Assembly: GCA_963682175.1 (NCBI GenBank)
Contig: OY821779.1
Span: 5,096,501-5,160,500, forward strand
Direction: 5' to 3'
DNA: 64,000 bases
DNA from: Triglochin maritima
Taxonomy: Eukaryota; Streptophyta; Magnoliopsida; Alismatales; Juncaginaceae
Shown: one piece after another, positions 11,847 to 24,179 of the stretch
How positions within the stretch are numbered: the stretch's first letter is position 1
Layout of the letters: each line of letters starts with the position of its first letter
Program-made: the position numbers and the translations under genes
Notes under the pieces: model-generated
Databases searched by the model: none
What the model was told of the DNA's origin: nothing
What the model saw: the letters and a program-made list of their open reading frames with translations, nothing else

Positions 11847-12139
11847 TATAAATACTGAGATTTCAGTTGAACTGATACTTGAAAGATCAAGCTTGCATCA
11901 TCACTTGTGCGATCTTCACTTCCCTCTTTCATGCAAAATTCTCACAGCTCCTGTCATTTCGTACAAGTGTTTCACGTAATCCATGTTACGGTTTTGCGTT
12001 TTTCTGATTCAAGTCAGAGAAGATGACTGACGAGATGCAATTCACAAGAGAGATCGATCAATCCCAGCTGCTGTTCTCTGCAGAAGTAGGTTTCGGAACC
12101 AAAAGCTTTCAATTTCCCGAAACAACATTATTATTATAA
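11847..12139 (+). other. TATA-led short transcription unit, possibly a truncated gene
   Basis: A CTATAAATA box at 11847 lies about 175 bp upstream of an ATG at 12023. The frame that follows encodes 38 residues starting MTDEMQFTREIDQSQLLFSA. Its first 21 codons look protein-like, and a possible donor (GAAGTAGG) follows, but no convincing downstream exon was found. It could be the 5' end of a broken gene or a short peptide gene. Low confidence. Confidence 0.25.
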
Positions 12140-13299
12140 GGTGTAGAGTTTTTAGAGCTTTTAACTTTTACGAAATAATTAGTAGGAAGGAAAAAACTTG
12201 AAACATATTATCTTTTTTTCTTCTCCTTCCAATGACCTATAATCATGAGCACCCACCCCATCACGACATGTAGATTGTGGATCTAAATCGGAAGTGACAC
12301 ATCATTTTTAATTGGACGCTTGACGGGTTCAAACTTGCAAACTAAGGATGCAAGACCACATCCCCTACACCGTTGAATCAGGCCCGGGGCGACTTGAAAT
12401 AGATCGTTAATCTCTTTTTTATCTAGTTAAATTTGAAACAGTTTACTATTTTAATCTACTAATTTTAAAGCACCGGTACCAATTCCCCGGTGCATCTTTT
12501 AAAGTTAACTTAGTTCGTAGATCATTTGTCTTGAATTTATACTAATGTATCATATATTTATACTAATGAGCTTGGTTATTTCCTAGAAGCTTTCCAGCCA
12601 TGGATATTTGCGTGGCTTTGTATTCGTTCGTGTATTTTGTCAGTTTATTATGTTTTCACCAACTAATGTTGAATTAGCTGTCATGTTATTGTTCACGTTT
12701 TTTACTTGTCCGATGACTTGATTTTTTACTTGTCTAACTAATTTTTGGAGCACTTTATTGTTTAACCCACTAATTAATTTGGAGGGGATGCGAACTCGTG
12801 GGTAGCTTATGTAATCCTTCTGATCGATCCATTTAATCATCACAAGTTGATGATTAGGAAATGATATTTACATCCCAAGATTCTCAACCAGCCTTAATAC
12901 TCATGGTAGGCCTTACTCTATTCTAAAATTCCTTGAATCAAAATTGTTATCTTTTTCCATGCAAAAAAATTACTATTCATCGTCAGAAAACTACATAAAT
13001 CGTCTCAATAATTATCATTTTCCCCTTCACAATTCATTTAATACTCATTTCGTCTCGTCTCTTAAGATAAGGTTTCTGCCTACGTTTTCCTCATTTTTCC
13101 AGTACAAACACCACGAAAATGTCTGACGAAGCGTCTGAATTCGGTGAAATAAGCACAGTAAAAAACAAATTGGGTCGGACGTCTAGGAAAAATACCCCCA
13201 AGGGGGAGTTTTACCCAGACTCCTGTCCCAAAAAAAATAAAAAAAATCTTAAATTTATACCTTGTGTTATATCAAATTATTTGAGGTTCCGTTGCAAGA

Positions 13300-13690
13300 T
13301 TTTGGTGGTAACGGGTTAGATTAAAATGAGTTTTTTTTGCAAGTGATGAAAATTCAAAAATTCAAGATCCAAAAATATTCGATAGTAAAACTTCCTGACT
13401 TACAAATATCACATCGACAGGTCGTTCGGGGGTCTCGCTAACAAAAACTCATTGTAATCCAACTCATATAATTATTAATTAATACCAAAACAATTACACA
13501 CCGTATAATTTTAAAAAAAATTATTAAAAAAATAGGGTCGTCCGTCGGAGCTGGCTCTCACATGGGGGCGTCTCCCTAGGACGCCACCCCCATGGGGCAT
13601 GCGTCTGGGTAAGTCCCCCCCTATGAGTGAGGCGCATGTTGCAGACTTGTGTCTCTTGTGGGGCGGCTTCGACGGACGCCCCCTAAATTT
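13300..13690. mobile_element. GC-rich foldback element, copy 1
   Basis: The stretch around 13305-13450 contains GGTAACGGGTTAGATTA and GTCGTTCGGGGGTCTCGC. These are matched by GGTAACGGGTTGGATTA and the inverted GAGACCTCCGAACGACC near 45285 and 45400. It leads into a GC-rich foldback at 13535-13682. Its outer arms are GGGTCGTCCGTCGGAGC (13535-13551) and its near reverse complement at 13666-13682. Nested arms CATGGGGGCGTC (13561-13572) and GACGCCACCCCCATG (13580-13594) lie inside. I infer a non-autonomous DNA transposon; the exact ends are uncertain. Confidence 0.45.
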
Positions 13691-14410
13691 TTTTATTTTT
13701 TATTAAAAAGAAGTTAGAAATTTTACCATATTCAAGTACACCGGGGTGTCCGTTGTCTCATTTTCTGACCTCCAAACTATAGTTTTTTATGATTATGAGA
13801 AGAAGATAAAGAGAGATAGGTGGTAGGAGTGTTAAAAGTCGAGATATATGAGTAAAAATGAGAGAGTGACAAAATGATAATTCGTACGGGCAATTTAAGT
13901 AGTTTTCCGACGACGAATATCAATTCAGGAAAAAATGTTAAGTTGTTATGTTGGCGTATATCCCCACATAAAAGGATGAATGCTGACATAAATACACATT
14001 TTACGAAAGTCTTTGGTTGGATCTTTTTGTTTCTTGTTTGTCATTGAGACTTTTGGTGTGTTACCAAAATCCCGGTGTAAAGTTTTCACCCCGGAATGGG
14101 CGCCTGAAGTTCTCAGTGGGTATGTAGGAGCATCCGCAGTCATGACCTAGGTCATTCACTTTTTCTCTCTTCTTGCCACGCCATTACGACTCAACCTCAT
14201 ATTTCTCATTCACTATTTACCTTTTAACCATGACGTAGGTCATCCCACTCTCTTTCCTCCAAATCATTAATTTTCTTCTCAATTTTTTTCTATTTCAAAA
14301 TCATTTATATTTACCAAAACCATTAATTTTCTATTTTAAAAAAAACAAAATAACAATAAATCTCGTATTTCTTTATTGCATATACTTTATTTATTTAACA
14401 CACTTATCTA

Positions 14411-14550
14411 GTACGTGCATGATGTCTTATCTTGTCGGGTTGACAATCTACAGTACGCGCGTGATGTCTTATTTTGTTGGACTGACAATCTACAATATGT
14501 TTGTGATTCTTTATCTTGTCGGACTGACAATCTACAGTACGCGTGTGATT
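14411..14550. repeat. 42-bp minisatellite, three full units plus a partial one
   Basis: Units at 14411-14452, 14453-14494 and 14495-14536 each run from GTACGTGC/GTACGCGC-like starts to TTGACAATCTACA-like ends. A fourth, partial unit starts at 14537. The unit length is a multiple of three, so a frame across it repeats the peptide DNLQYA. Confidence 0.88.
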
Positions 14551-14928
14551 TCAAATTTGAAATCTTGTCTGCTAATATAATTATCTTAAAACCATCTTGG
14601 GGAAACTAATAATCTGGAAAACCTGTTGAGAAAGCTAAACTAAATCATAAGAAAATCTTTATAAATACCCTCAAGTCCACCTTAGTCATCACACACAACT
14701 TCATTTCCCTCAACCTTCCAATCTTTTTTGAACCCCTGTCTTCTCCTGACCACAACACTGAGGTCCATCAAACACCCCCGGTCCCTCTTTGTCTTTTTAA
14801 ATCTCAAGGATTTGCTGCGTACTCCCAACCAGATTCCTACTATTGACCTATCATTCCACACGGCGTAGGAAGTAGTACCCAACCATTTCCCGAGCCATAC
14901 TCCGAACATCCACCCCCGCACTAAAATT

Positions 14929-14952
14929 GGGGGGGGGGGGGGGGGGGGGGGG
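14929..14952 (+). repeat. Homopolymer run of 24 G
   Basis: An uninterrupted run of 24 G follows CTAAAATT and precedes CTCCCAAC. Similar short phrases (CCCAACAATACTC) flank it on its right. Such a run can form a G-quadruplex and is also prone to sequencing or assembly length error. Confidence 0.8.
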
Positions 14953-16045
14953 CTCCCAACAATACTCCCAACTTACACCCCACACCCAAACTGGGGGAGC
15001 GCCCAACAATACTCTGAACATCCACCCTTGAGACACTCTTCTATACTCGACCCATTGCAGATGTATTCTCAACTCCTCTGTTGTCAATCATGTAGGAACG
15101 ATGATACCACTACCCAAATGACTAGGATTGTGACGACGCAGACCCTTGTCCCATTGACATGTCCCAAAAAGGCTACCAGCCCCCTTAAAAGCAAAAATAT
15201 ATATGGGCGGAAGAGGAGGACGAAACTTTCGTTTCATCATCGATTAGTTGCGATGCAACAGTGGGAACGAACTAGAAGGCAATGATTCCTTTGAGAAAAG
15301 TGAAAAATATGGATGTCTATTTTTAGATCATGGAAACATAATTTTTTTGGTTTTTTTAAATTTATTTTATTAGATAAATATATCACAAAATTTCTTCAGC
15401 CAAACCACCAAAGGAAAGCAAAAAAATACGTTGTAGAGCATGACAAATGTCAAGACAACATTTCTTCTTATAGTTTACGGGATCGATGGTTTGGAATTTT
15501 TTTTTGGTTTTGCTAATGCCTAGTTTTTTAAAAAAGTGTTAGGGTTGTTTTTTTCCACTTACCATTTGGATTTATCGGATCGTTGAATTGTACCTATTTC
15601 ATTTACTACCAATAATCTTATGATCTTACATCTGATGCATATATCACAACATATCCCAGTACTTATTGAGTGCGAGTAGAATATGAATTCAAATTCCACT
15701 TTGTAAACTACTCGTGATGGGTGGTCACGAATTCGACATTGATACATAACCACTATTGCGTATGCACAACCTCATGATTACATTTATTATTTATACACAC
15801 ATATACGTACGTACTACGTACATACATACATACGTTGATACATATCACGTGCATGTAAGTGAAACCCAGCAAGCAATCAAACACCCCTAACACTCACTCA
15901 CTCACTCACTCCACCATTAATTATTCTAATCAAGCTCTCCTCATTCATTACCCATTACTCCTTCAGTCAATCACAATTCACAAACCCTCCCATGCACGAA
16001 ACAGTCACAACTCACAACTCACTCCACACCATATATATATATACC

Positions 16046-16054
16046 CTATAAAAC
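16046..16054 (+). promoter_or_regulatory. TATA box of the ERF gene
   Basis: CTATAAAAC lies 104 bp upstream of the ATG at 16150, just after a short run of AT repeats. The leader in between is C-rich and then A-rich, typical of plant 5' UTRs. Confidence 0.55.
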
Positions 16055-16149
16055 AGACCACTCCACTCCAAGTCTCCAACCTTCGTTCCATCATCCCTCC
16101 ATTCTTCCATTATATATTATAAAAAAAAACCAAAACCCTAAACCAAAAA

Positions 16150-16647
16150 ATGGACCCAACCCCGACACTCCCGTCCCCACCTCAGCTTGACGGCATCGCG
16201 GCGGTGGTGGGGTACTACGTCCTGTTCGGGCCCGACAGCTCCCCACCGACCAACCCCAAGAAGAAAGAAGAAACTAGGGTTTGTTACAGGGGGGTCCGGA
16301 AGAGGCCGTGGGGGCGGTGGTCGGCGGAGATACGGGACCGGATCGGGCGGTGCCGGCACTGGCTGGGGACGTTCGACACGGCCGAGGAGGCGGCGAGGGC
16401 CTACGACTCCGCCGCCAGGAGGCTTAGGGGGTCCAAGACTCGGACCAACTTCGCTTCCCCCGCTATCTGCATTCCCGTTCCCATCTCCGACAACTCTTCT
16501 ACTTCTTCTTCGTCTTCTTCTTCTAATAATAATAACGCTATTTCTGTTGGGAGGAAGAGAAGGGATGTGAAGAAGAGGAAGAGCTGCGCTGTGACTTCGC
16601 TTGATAGTCTTTTTGGGGATGCTGGGAAGAAGAGAGATGTTATATAA
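16150..16647 (+). CDS. AP2/ERF-domain transcription factor (single exon)
   Basis: The 165-residue product has one AP2/ERF DNA-binding domain at about residues 45-101, from [13 protein letters not shown] to [10 protein letters not shown]. It includes the [20 protein letters not shown] helix region. Only one AP2 copy and no B3 domain are present, so it belongs to the ERF/DREB family, expected to bind GCC-box or related promoter elements in the nucleus. Position 19 is Asp, as in ERF types, but position 14 is Ser rather than the usual Ala, and the Pro after RD is Arg. The [14 protein letters not shown] pattern recalls the LEP/PUCHI-type group VIII proteins, a weak placement. The C-terminal half has a Ser/Asn run (about 113-129) and a basic cluster [12 protein letters not shown] (about 133-144) that may serve as a nuclear signal. 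No EAR motif is obvious. Intronless, as usual for ERFs. A GC-rich domain within AT-rich flanks supports true coding. Confidence 0.9.
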   Translation: MDPTPTLPSPPQLDGIAAVVGYYVLFGPDSSPPTNPKKKEETRVCYRGVRKRPWGRWSAEIRDRIGRCRHWLGTFDTAEEAARAYDSAARRLRGSKTRTNFASPAICIPVPISDNSSTSSSSSSSNNNNAISVGRKRRDVKKRKSCAVTSLDSLFGDAGKKRDVI

Positions 16648-16999
16648 GGTGGTTATTAAACCTAGTCTGTGATTTGGTCTTGTTTTTTTGGTGCACGAGG
16701 TGGGAGATGTGGGTAATTAACAACTGATTAATCTTAGCTTTTTAAGGATATATATAGGTAGTAAAGGGTTGTTCCAAAGTGATAGAAGTGGTACGTAGAG
16801 ATGTAAGAAATATTTAAGTGTTCTATTTAGTGCTAACATGCATGATTATATTTGCTGGGGTGACATTTTGCTACTTTTGTTTAATTTGTGTTTGTGATTG
16901 TTTTCTCTGTAGTGTAAGTCATCTAACGTTAACTTGAAGTTCAGGTAGGATTATTGTCTGACTCTCCCTCCTAGCTTATGCCTCAAATTTTGTTAATAT

Positions 17000-19900
17000 G
17001 ATATTGTTTTATGCTTTGTGATTGTTCGGATTTTAATGTAAGAGTTGGGTTTTGAGGTTGACGCTTTAGTTTCGTTTTTGTGCGATTATTTTTTTCAAAG
17101 ATCGATAATCAACGGGAAGAGGAATGCAGTTGATTATCATTGAAATTGTTACATCAACAAAAGCATGGATTATTGTCATCCATTAACGAATATTTAAAAA
17201 AAAACATTTGTGTGCGTTTGTTGTTTGATTTTGGACTTCCAGGTTGCATTACTCACCTTCAGGTTCAAAAGGTTGATGAACGTCATGTTCTCATGACTCA
17301 TAAGAACATGTATCTATTGCGAAAAGATGGATCACACTTGGGTTCATGCACGTAATTAATCGTTTGTTGTGAAATGTTCGGCTCGGACGAAGACGTCCGT
17401 ATCAATTAACGCCTAGTGATAGATTTGCTTTCAGAGGCAAAAGGAACATCTGACTGATGTGGTCTGACAAACACTAGTCCCCATACTTAATTGGTTGGTT
17501 GGATCTTCCCAGTCTTCTAAAACTCGCACAAGTCATAATGGCATGTAGGAATTGTTTTCCACCCATGCATGATTCCCAAAGTAGTACTTCTACTATTAAT
17601 TGATTAAACACAAGGAATACTACGTTTTGTTTATGGTTGGCGCTTAAGCATATTTATGTTTAAATGCAGAGGCACGTGTTTCAGAATGTCGGATATGTTC
17701 TTGCATTGTTTAATTAGTGGGATATAGGGAGTGTTTAAATAATGATATGGTGAGTCAAACACTTAAACCAAACAAGGGATGTTGGTCCAGTCAACTGGAC
17801 GAGTTCCCATGCCATATAGTCCTCGATTATTTCAAATTTTCAATCAAGCCTTACGATTTGTCTGTGAGGTCTTTCGAGTAAACCTGCTACGTTACACCAT
17901 CCACGTAGTATTAATCATATAGATGTTAGATTTTGATATGAATTGTTTGCTATCTTCAAGGTTTATGAAATAGAAGCTCTAAGAATCTAGCTGCGGCAAG
18001 GAATTCGGATGCTTTTGGAAACTAATTTTGGCTTTAGTATAATCAAAATGTTGTAAATGATTACCTCAAAATAAATTTGTTAGAATCCGTTTGGATAACT
18101 TGAGTTTTGAGGTGGAGATTCAAAACTCAACGTTTTGAGACTAGTTGCATACATCAAAACTTCAAATGTATTTTATTTTCAAACCTTAGACCATATGTTT
18201 ACTTGTTTGGGTTTTTAGTTTTGAACTATTGAGTCTAGGTATCTTTTTATGAAACTCGAAATTCAAACATCAAAACTCATGTGTTGGAAGTGTTAACTCA
18301 AAAGGTTAATTGTAGTAATTATGTCAATTCTGCATTTTATAAAACACTGGTCATGGTTGATGTTTTACATAACGCATGTTATAAGCCGAAATGACAATCC
18401 AAGACTCAAAAATCAACTCCCAAAAAAAATATGTTTGGATGAAAAAATACGAGTGTTTAGATTTGCAAAACTTAAGTTACGCTTATATGTCGTGAAACTT
18501 TTAGAAATGAATTCCCTAACATGGCCAAAGCCCACTCCCGAACTGGTGACATTAGAGAGACGTTTAACAAAAACACTTATAAAGCTAGTCTATGAAGAGA
18601 TTGTAAACCGAAGTTGGATATTTTAAGTTCTAAATGGTCGTTCAATTATAAATTTGCATAGTTGGAGATTTTAATTTCTAAATGGTTGTTCAATTATAAG
18701 TTTGCATATTAGTAATTGTATAGAAGATCGTCTAGCAGTAATGCATTCAAGAGTCCATTCATATGCACAACCTTGAGGCCCAAAAACTTCATCTATATCA
18801 GAAACCTCGACGTTAAATTAATGAAAAATCCTATACCTTACAGTAGCTAATAAAGATTCATCTGGACTAGAAATATTCGACGATCTTTGGGGAGAAAAAG
18901 ATTAGGAATTAAACGTAACATTGCAATTATAATCCCACATTGCCTCCATACTACAGAAGGCCACCAGTAAGAGTATTGTTAGTATATTATCTTTGCAACC
19001 TACAAATTTAAGAATTTCAAAAACATATTTGTACAACTATAGGTTGTTCTGGAATCTATAGATGGCAGAACGGATCAAAGTCTAAATGTTTTTTTTTTGA
19101 AATAAGTAAAGATATGTTTGAAATAAGTATAGATGGCAGCGATAAAGTCTAAATGTTCTTGGGAGCAAATATTTAACTAAATCTTTTCCTAACCAATAAG
19201 AAGAGCAATCACTTTTTCTGATTTCTTTACATGAATTATTTAAAATTTAACAATTCTTTAAAGTAATTCTACCAATATTTAGGGGAATATAAAAACTCAT
19301 TTAATTCTCTACTCTATTACATGTTTTTCAAATATTTTGTCCTCCATCCACAAGAGAGAGAAAATGGCCAATATTTTTGGCCCACGATTGTTTTTACCAA
19401 TACTACATTATGTTACAGTATATTTTAGAAGGAAAAATCTGTAAACGAGTTTCACCCATCGATCCACCCCGAATCTCATTAAGTTGCATGTTCTATTCCA
19501 ATGCAAATTGTGGATGCCTTAGAAATAAAGATATCAATCTGGTGTATCTCGTTTATCCATTTATATTGACCAACCAGGTTGCAAATGCCTATTGATAAAA
19601 CAAGTGTATCTTGCCTCGACTGACCGATTTATAAAGATCATCTAAGTTACTAATGCATTATAATTTACTCTGTGACCCGTCACATTTAAAATTAAAACCC
19701 TAACATAGATAGCTGGTAGTGTAAGATGCCGTCCATTAATTGTGGATCCTAATCACTGGAATGCAATACGCGTTTAAATGGTTTCACGGCCCTACTACAT
19801 CCAATCTATTATAGTTATAGAAAACATAAATCCTACTCCACAAGTTGATGGGCCATATATAGGTCTATTATTTGATCTACCAATAATGATAAAGGAACTT

Positions 19901-21420
19901 TATCTTTTTGGTAGGGTATGGGGACCACATGAAATTATTCGTGGTACAAGCGACATCCATCCTGATACAAGCAACATCAAACAATCCTTTTATATTTCCA
20001 AAAAAAAAAAACAGTCCTTTCTTTAAGATGGCCTCATTTGATATGTGGATATCAGTGAAATATTTCCTACAACAAAGCTTTTGTGTGTATGCAAGTATGC
20101 AACTAGTTTTTGTTTGGCATTCTTTATGATTTTGAAATTTTGTATTAATTTTCATGATTGAATGTCAAGAGGCTCGTTACAAAGTCACAATTCAAATCGA
20201 TGTAGTATTCAAGTTCGTTTGTTTACTGAACGAACTTATACTTGCTATTAAAACCAACCGAAAATAGTACTAACAAAATAGCTAGAGGAGTTTATCTCAT
20301 CTCAAAAGTTAAAAAATGCTTTGTTGATCAAAATGAGATGGAATCTTGAGACCGAGATCAGCTATGACCGCATGCAAGTTTCCAAAATATGGACCGAAAC
20401 CAACAACAAGCATGTTTTTGTTGTGGTCATATATATTCTAACTTGATTTCAATGAAACTGACATGGACATTGGACAATGAGCAAGAAGTGTGACGTTTCA
20501 CTTGAGATCAAACAAGCTTCTGCTTCTTTCTGGTTGCAGAAGAATCTAACAATGGGTCGGATCCAACATCCCTACAAAAAGACTAAGACAGTTGGACGGT
20601 ACGATCGATTTTTCTGAACTCAGAAAGAAAGATGCTTTTTTTCTGAGAGAAAATTTACGTGGTATGTTTTGGTCTTGGATATTTTGCAAAAATAACCCTT
20701 TTACATAATCTAGGATTCTAATGAGGCCCATTTTATATATAAAATTATAATGTAAGATCTAATGGTGAGATTGTAAGGGGTTTAAACCTTATATATATAC
20801 ATTATCGCACCATAGTATTATGATGGGCATTTTCCCTTAAAATATCATATCTTTATCAAATATTTTAGAAAAACAACCTATAAATCTAAACGTTATTATC
20901 CAAACACAATACATGCTTGCAACAACTAACTTTTAGAAACTTAAAAAAAAACTTTCTTTTAAAACCCCTCCCTTAGGCAATAAGATTTTGTGTATAAATG
21001 TCCCTAATACATTTATTATTTCCAATATTTTTCAATTTCACACCATCTTGTGGAAGCACTTAAGTAATTTTTTATATGTTACGCTAATACCTTGCATACG
21101 TGCCTTCTATTTTGACATCACATACATACTAATGAACTTTTACATTTACATTGTTATTATGTCAAACAACGATTCACGTGAATTTCTATAATAACGTTGA
21201 AAACCATATATATATTTGAGTCAAAGGTTGATTAACATACAAAATAAAACCTCGAAGGAACAAACAAACATATCATAGTTGAAAAATGTCAAACACTATA
21301 AAAGACAAATAGTTTAATCCATGCAATCTTTATGCAAATACCATCAGAAGTAGAAGAGGTATACGCAAAATACCCTTAAAAAAACAAACCACGTGCAGCA
21401 GAAAAGGTAGACATTTAAAG
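17000..21420. other. Long AT-rich interval without a supported gene
   Basis: Frames such as 18321-18626 and 19377-19595 lack motifs, introns or composition shifts. Around 18086-18145 there is a CCGTTTGG followed by a small foldback (TTGAGTTTTGAGG and CAAAACTCAA), hinting at a MITE remnant without a clear partner end. Nothing else can be supported. Confidence 0.45.
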
Positions 21421-21501
21421 AGCAAGAAGGTGACACAATCCCAAGTCCCAACTCATCCCACAACAACCAAACCAAACCAAAACCACACTAATCCACTCAA
21501 C

Positions 21502-21849
21502 ATGGGCACCTGGCAAAGACCAGAAGAAGAAGAGGAAGACCAAGAAGAGTCTCTTGAAGAAGGCACTTCCAGAGCCTATAATTCCACTTGCTTCCCATGC
21601 ACCAGTCAGAGAAGAAGCAAAGGGTTGTCAAGTGCACCTCTTTTGATTCCAAGCGAGTGCAGAAGCAGCGATAGAATTACGAGAGCAAGAAAGGTGAAAC
21701 GAATTGTCGAGTTCTTTGTGCAAAGATTGATAGCTCACAGCTTCAGCAGCCACCTCAAGAAGAATAGGAATAGTCCCAAAATGCTTAACTATAATCCTGT
21801 TGATTATGCTCTTAATTTCGATGAGAGCCCTCTTCCTGCTACGTTCTAA
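21502..21849 (+). CDS. Small plant protein with NPVDYALNFDE motif
   Basis: The first ATG (21502) gives 115 residues; an upstream in-frame GTG at 21430 is not a credible plant start. Visible parts are an acidic N-terminal stretch (EEEEEDQEE, about 9-17), a short CFPC motif near residue 31, a basic middle and YNPVDYALNFDE about 15 residues before the end. The same CFPC and YALNFDE signatures, in the same order, occur in the gene at 25419-25748 on the other strand. The two are therefore paralogues of one small plant-specific family of unknown function. No signal peptide or membrane segment is seen. Similar small plant proteins carry YDPLSYALNFDEG near the C terminus, which is why I regard this frame as real. 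Confidence 0.75.
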   Translation: MGTWQRPEEEEEDQEESLEEGTSRAYNSTCFPCTSQRRSKGLSSAPLLIPSECRSSDRITRARKVKRIVEFFVQRLIAHSFSSHLKKNRNSPKMLNYNPVDYALNFDESPLPATF

Positions 21850-22645
21850 ATTATGACACATGCTTTTTTTGTGATGAGAATTTTGGGCTTGGATTTAGGA
21901 TTAATTTGCAGATCTGCTTTTTCAGCAATCTGGATGTTGCCTTGGGTTGTGGAATGTAATAAAAACTTATGATTTTATGATTGCTTTTGTTGGTGCTTTT
22001 GAGATGGGATTCTTGGTATTTGTGTTTGTGGTATTTTAATTAATACCTGATATTCATGATGTGCAAAGATATATGATTTACATGGCGGGTTTCTGATAGT
22101 AACGTGGTTTCCTGGCTAGCAATTTGGCAACCTTATAAATTCATGTTTACCCCTAATTTGTGTACATAATATATTGGGTTTATTTCTGGAAATGTCAGGT
22201 ACACGTTCGAGGGTCACCTTAAAAAGGTCCTCCGAGGGAGGCCCAACAAGTCTCGAGTCCAAATGGTCTACATATTTAGCAACAACACTTATGCGAGCCA
22301 CATACTATTGTTCCACAGAAATGTAAGGCATGATTTGTCTGAAAATATATAATATTGCTTCGGGACTTGGGATTATAAGTCATGTACGCTTTCTTACCTA
22401 AAAGTTAATGTTTAGGTGATGACCCTTACTTGTCTCTGCTTATTTCAACAATTTGATGTTATGACTTATGAGCTCAGGGTAATAACAACCATGACGGAAT
22501 AATAAGCCAATACGTAATGAAATAAAGAAGATTGTAGGACAATGTGGATAGCTACAGATTGAGGTAGCACGATCCCTTAGATCAATTCTCACGGATGCTT
22601 GTATCTCCTCTTCTATGTAAAATTTGTCGAGAAGCACCAAAAAAT

Positions 22646-22647
<2 letters not shown>

Positions 22648-22697
<50 letters not shown>
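22648..22697. repeat. AT dinucleotide microsatellite, ~25 units
   Basis: Uninterrupted AT alternation over 50 bp. It forces the artificial YIYIYI frame on the minus strand. Confidence 0.95.
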
Positions 22698-22699
<2 letters not shown>

Positions 22700-24051
22700 A
22701 GCTAGCTAGACGTTTAAATTCATCATTGCAAAACAAATCACAATTGCTAGAAATCGAAATGTTTATATGTAAGGCATGTCAAATTATCGGTTGACTAGTT
22801 GTGCTACTCAACTAGGGTTAGTATATAAGTTCTTGACAAGCTATCAGCAAAAGGTAATGCAATTGATTAAATATCAGACAGCAAAGTCAATGGATTGTTG
22901 GAATAATAAATTCATGGGGGTGGTTCTCTAATATAAGTCTAACAAACACAAAAGTAACAGAGCGTAATAAGTGGAAAGGCACAACCTATACAGTACAAGA
23001 GAAGGGAAGAGATCTTTACGTATATGTAGGTGGATAAAGTTAATTGCATTCTTTAAGTCTGTGTTTATTTATCAATTAGGATTAGCTCATCTTGATAGAT
23101 CGTTAATCTTGAATTAAGTTGAGAAAATGTTTTAAAAAATGTTACATCTTCGGATATAATTAAAGAATACAAAGTACTTCTAAAACGATTTTTTTTGTTG
23201 GACGGTTGACACGTGCCATACATTCATGTTAGGTTATTTTTTTATTGAAAATGACATTGACAATAGCCGGAGACGAGAACGTGCATCCTCGATCTTAATC
23301 CGATGTGAACATGTATTTTTATTAAGAAAAAAGACAATCGAACACAAACCATGAAGTCGAATAGCACGTGGACACCTGGTGATACCTAAGACGATATTAA
23401 GAAAAAATAATTGTGCGACAATTTTTATTTGATTTCTGATCTGTCCACTTCCATCAAATGATAACTAAGACGAGGTGATTTAGCCAAAGATATTTGTATC
23501 CTCTTCCATCAAAAGATACAATATTTCACCTCATATCATTTTCAGCCATGGCATGTTAACGTATTCAAATTAACATTTTTTCCACCACGACACGTTGATA
23601 TTTTCTTCTATCTTTTTCTACTATCCACCCCTCAATCTTAACTCACCTATAAATGTCAACATAATCACATCAACACTTTCTCACTTCGACCTTATTTTTT
23701 TCCTCATTTTTTAATTTCCACAATTCCAACTAATTATATCACATAATTTATTTTTCATACATTATTATAATTAAATGTGAATAATTATGGATAAATGGAA
23801 ATAATTATTATTTGTAGCTACATTCTATAAAATGTGTTGGGATTGTGTCATACTCCTTGTACCCACTCCGACGGGTCAGTTGGAGGTCTTGCTCCTTAGA
23901 ATCTCACAATTGGATCTTATTTACAGTTAATCTCATCATTCATTAGCATAACCGTTTTTTTCTTAATCTACCTTACAATTTGAAATGAGTGGTGGATATT
24001 GTGGGGGCTTAATTTAGAAAAATTAAGCCTTAGGCTCACTAGAAAATTCCT

Positions 24052-24138
24052 GTGTGTATATATATATGTATATATATATATGTATATGTATATATATGTA
24101 TATGTATATATATGTATATGTATATATATGTATATGTA
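24052..24138. repeat. Compound TA/TG microsatellite
   Basis: A pattern of TATATATG and TATATG blocks repeats with an internal order of about 20 bp (TATATATGTATATG and variants) over about 87 bp. Confidence 0.9.
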
Positions 24139-24179
24139 TCAGAAATTCAGAATAGTAAATAGGCAAAATAGAAGGAATA

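Larger units (their letters stand above)
14127..15290 (+). mobile_element. Possible PIF/Harbinger-like fragment
   Basis: It begins GGAGCATCCGCAGTCATGACC, like Tourist/PIF-type termini, followed by pyrimidine-rich DNA similar to the end of the element at 45012-45753 read on its minus strand. A TATA-like TATAAATACCCTC near 14660 and a CATCACACACAAC leader follow. A frame at 15028-15285 contains a basic stretch (GRKRRTKLSFHHR) but no recognised transposase domain. No matching right terminus was found. The call is tentative. Confidence 0.3.

Noticed and set aside
16187..16570. 127-codon frame in another phase of the ERF gene
   Set aside because: It is a shadow of the AP2/ERF coding sequence, rich in Gly and Arg from its GC bias.
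18321..18626. 101-codon plus frame
   Set aside because: AT-rich composition, no motif, no promoter or splice context; it is expected by chance in a window this size.
21430..21501. Upstream extension of the YALNFDE gene starting with GTG
   Set aside because: GTG is not a normal plant nuclear start, and the extension is low-complexity leader; the ATG at 21502 fits the family.
22440..22736. 98-codon minus-strand frame with a YIYIYI run
   Set aside because: It is produced by the AT microsatellite at 22648-22697 and has no other protein character.
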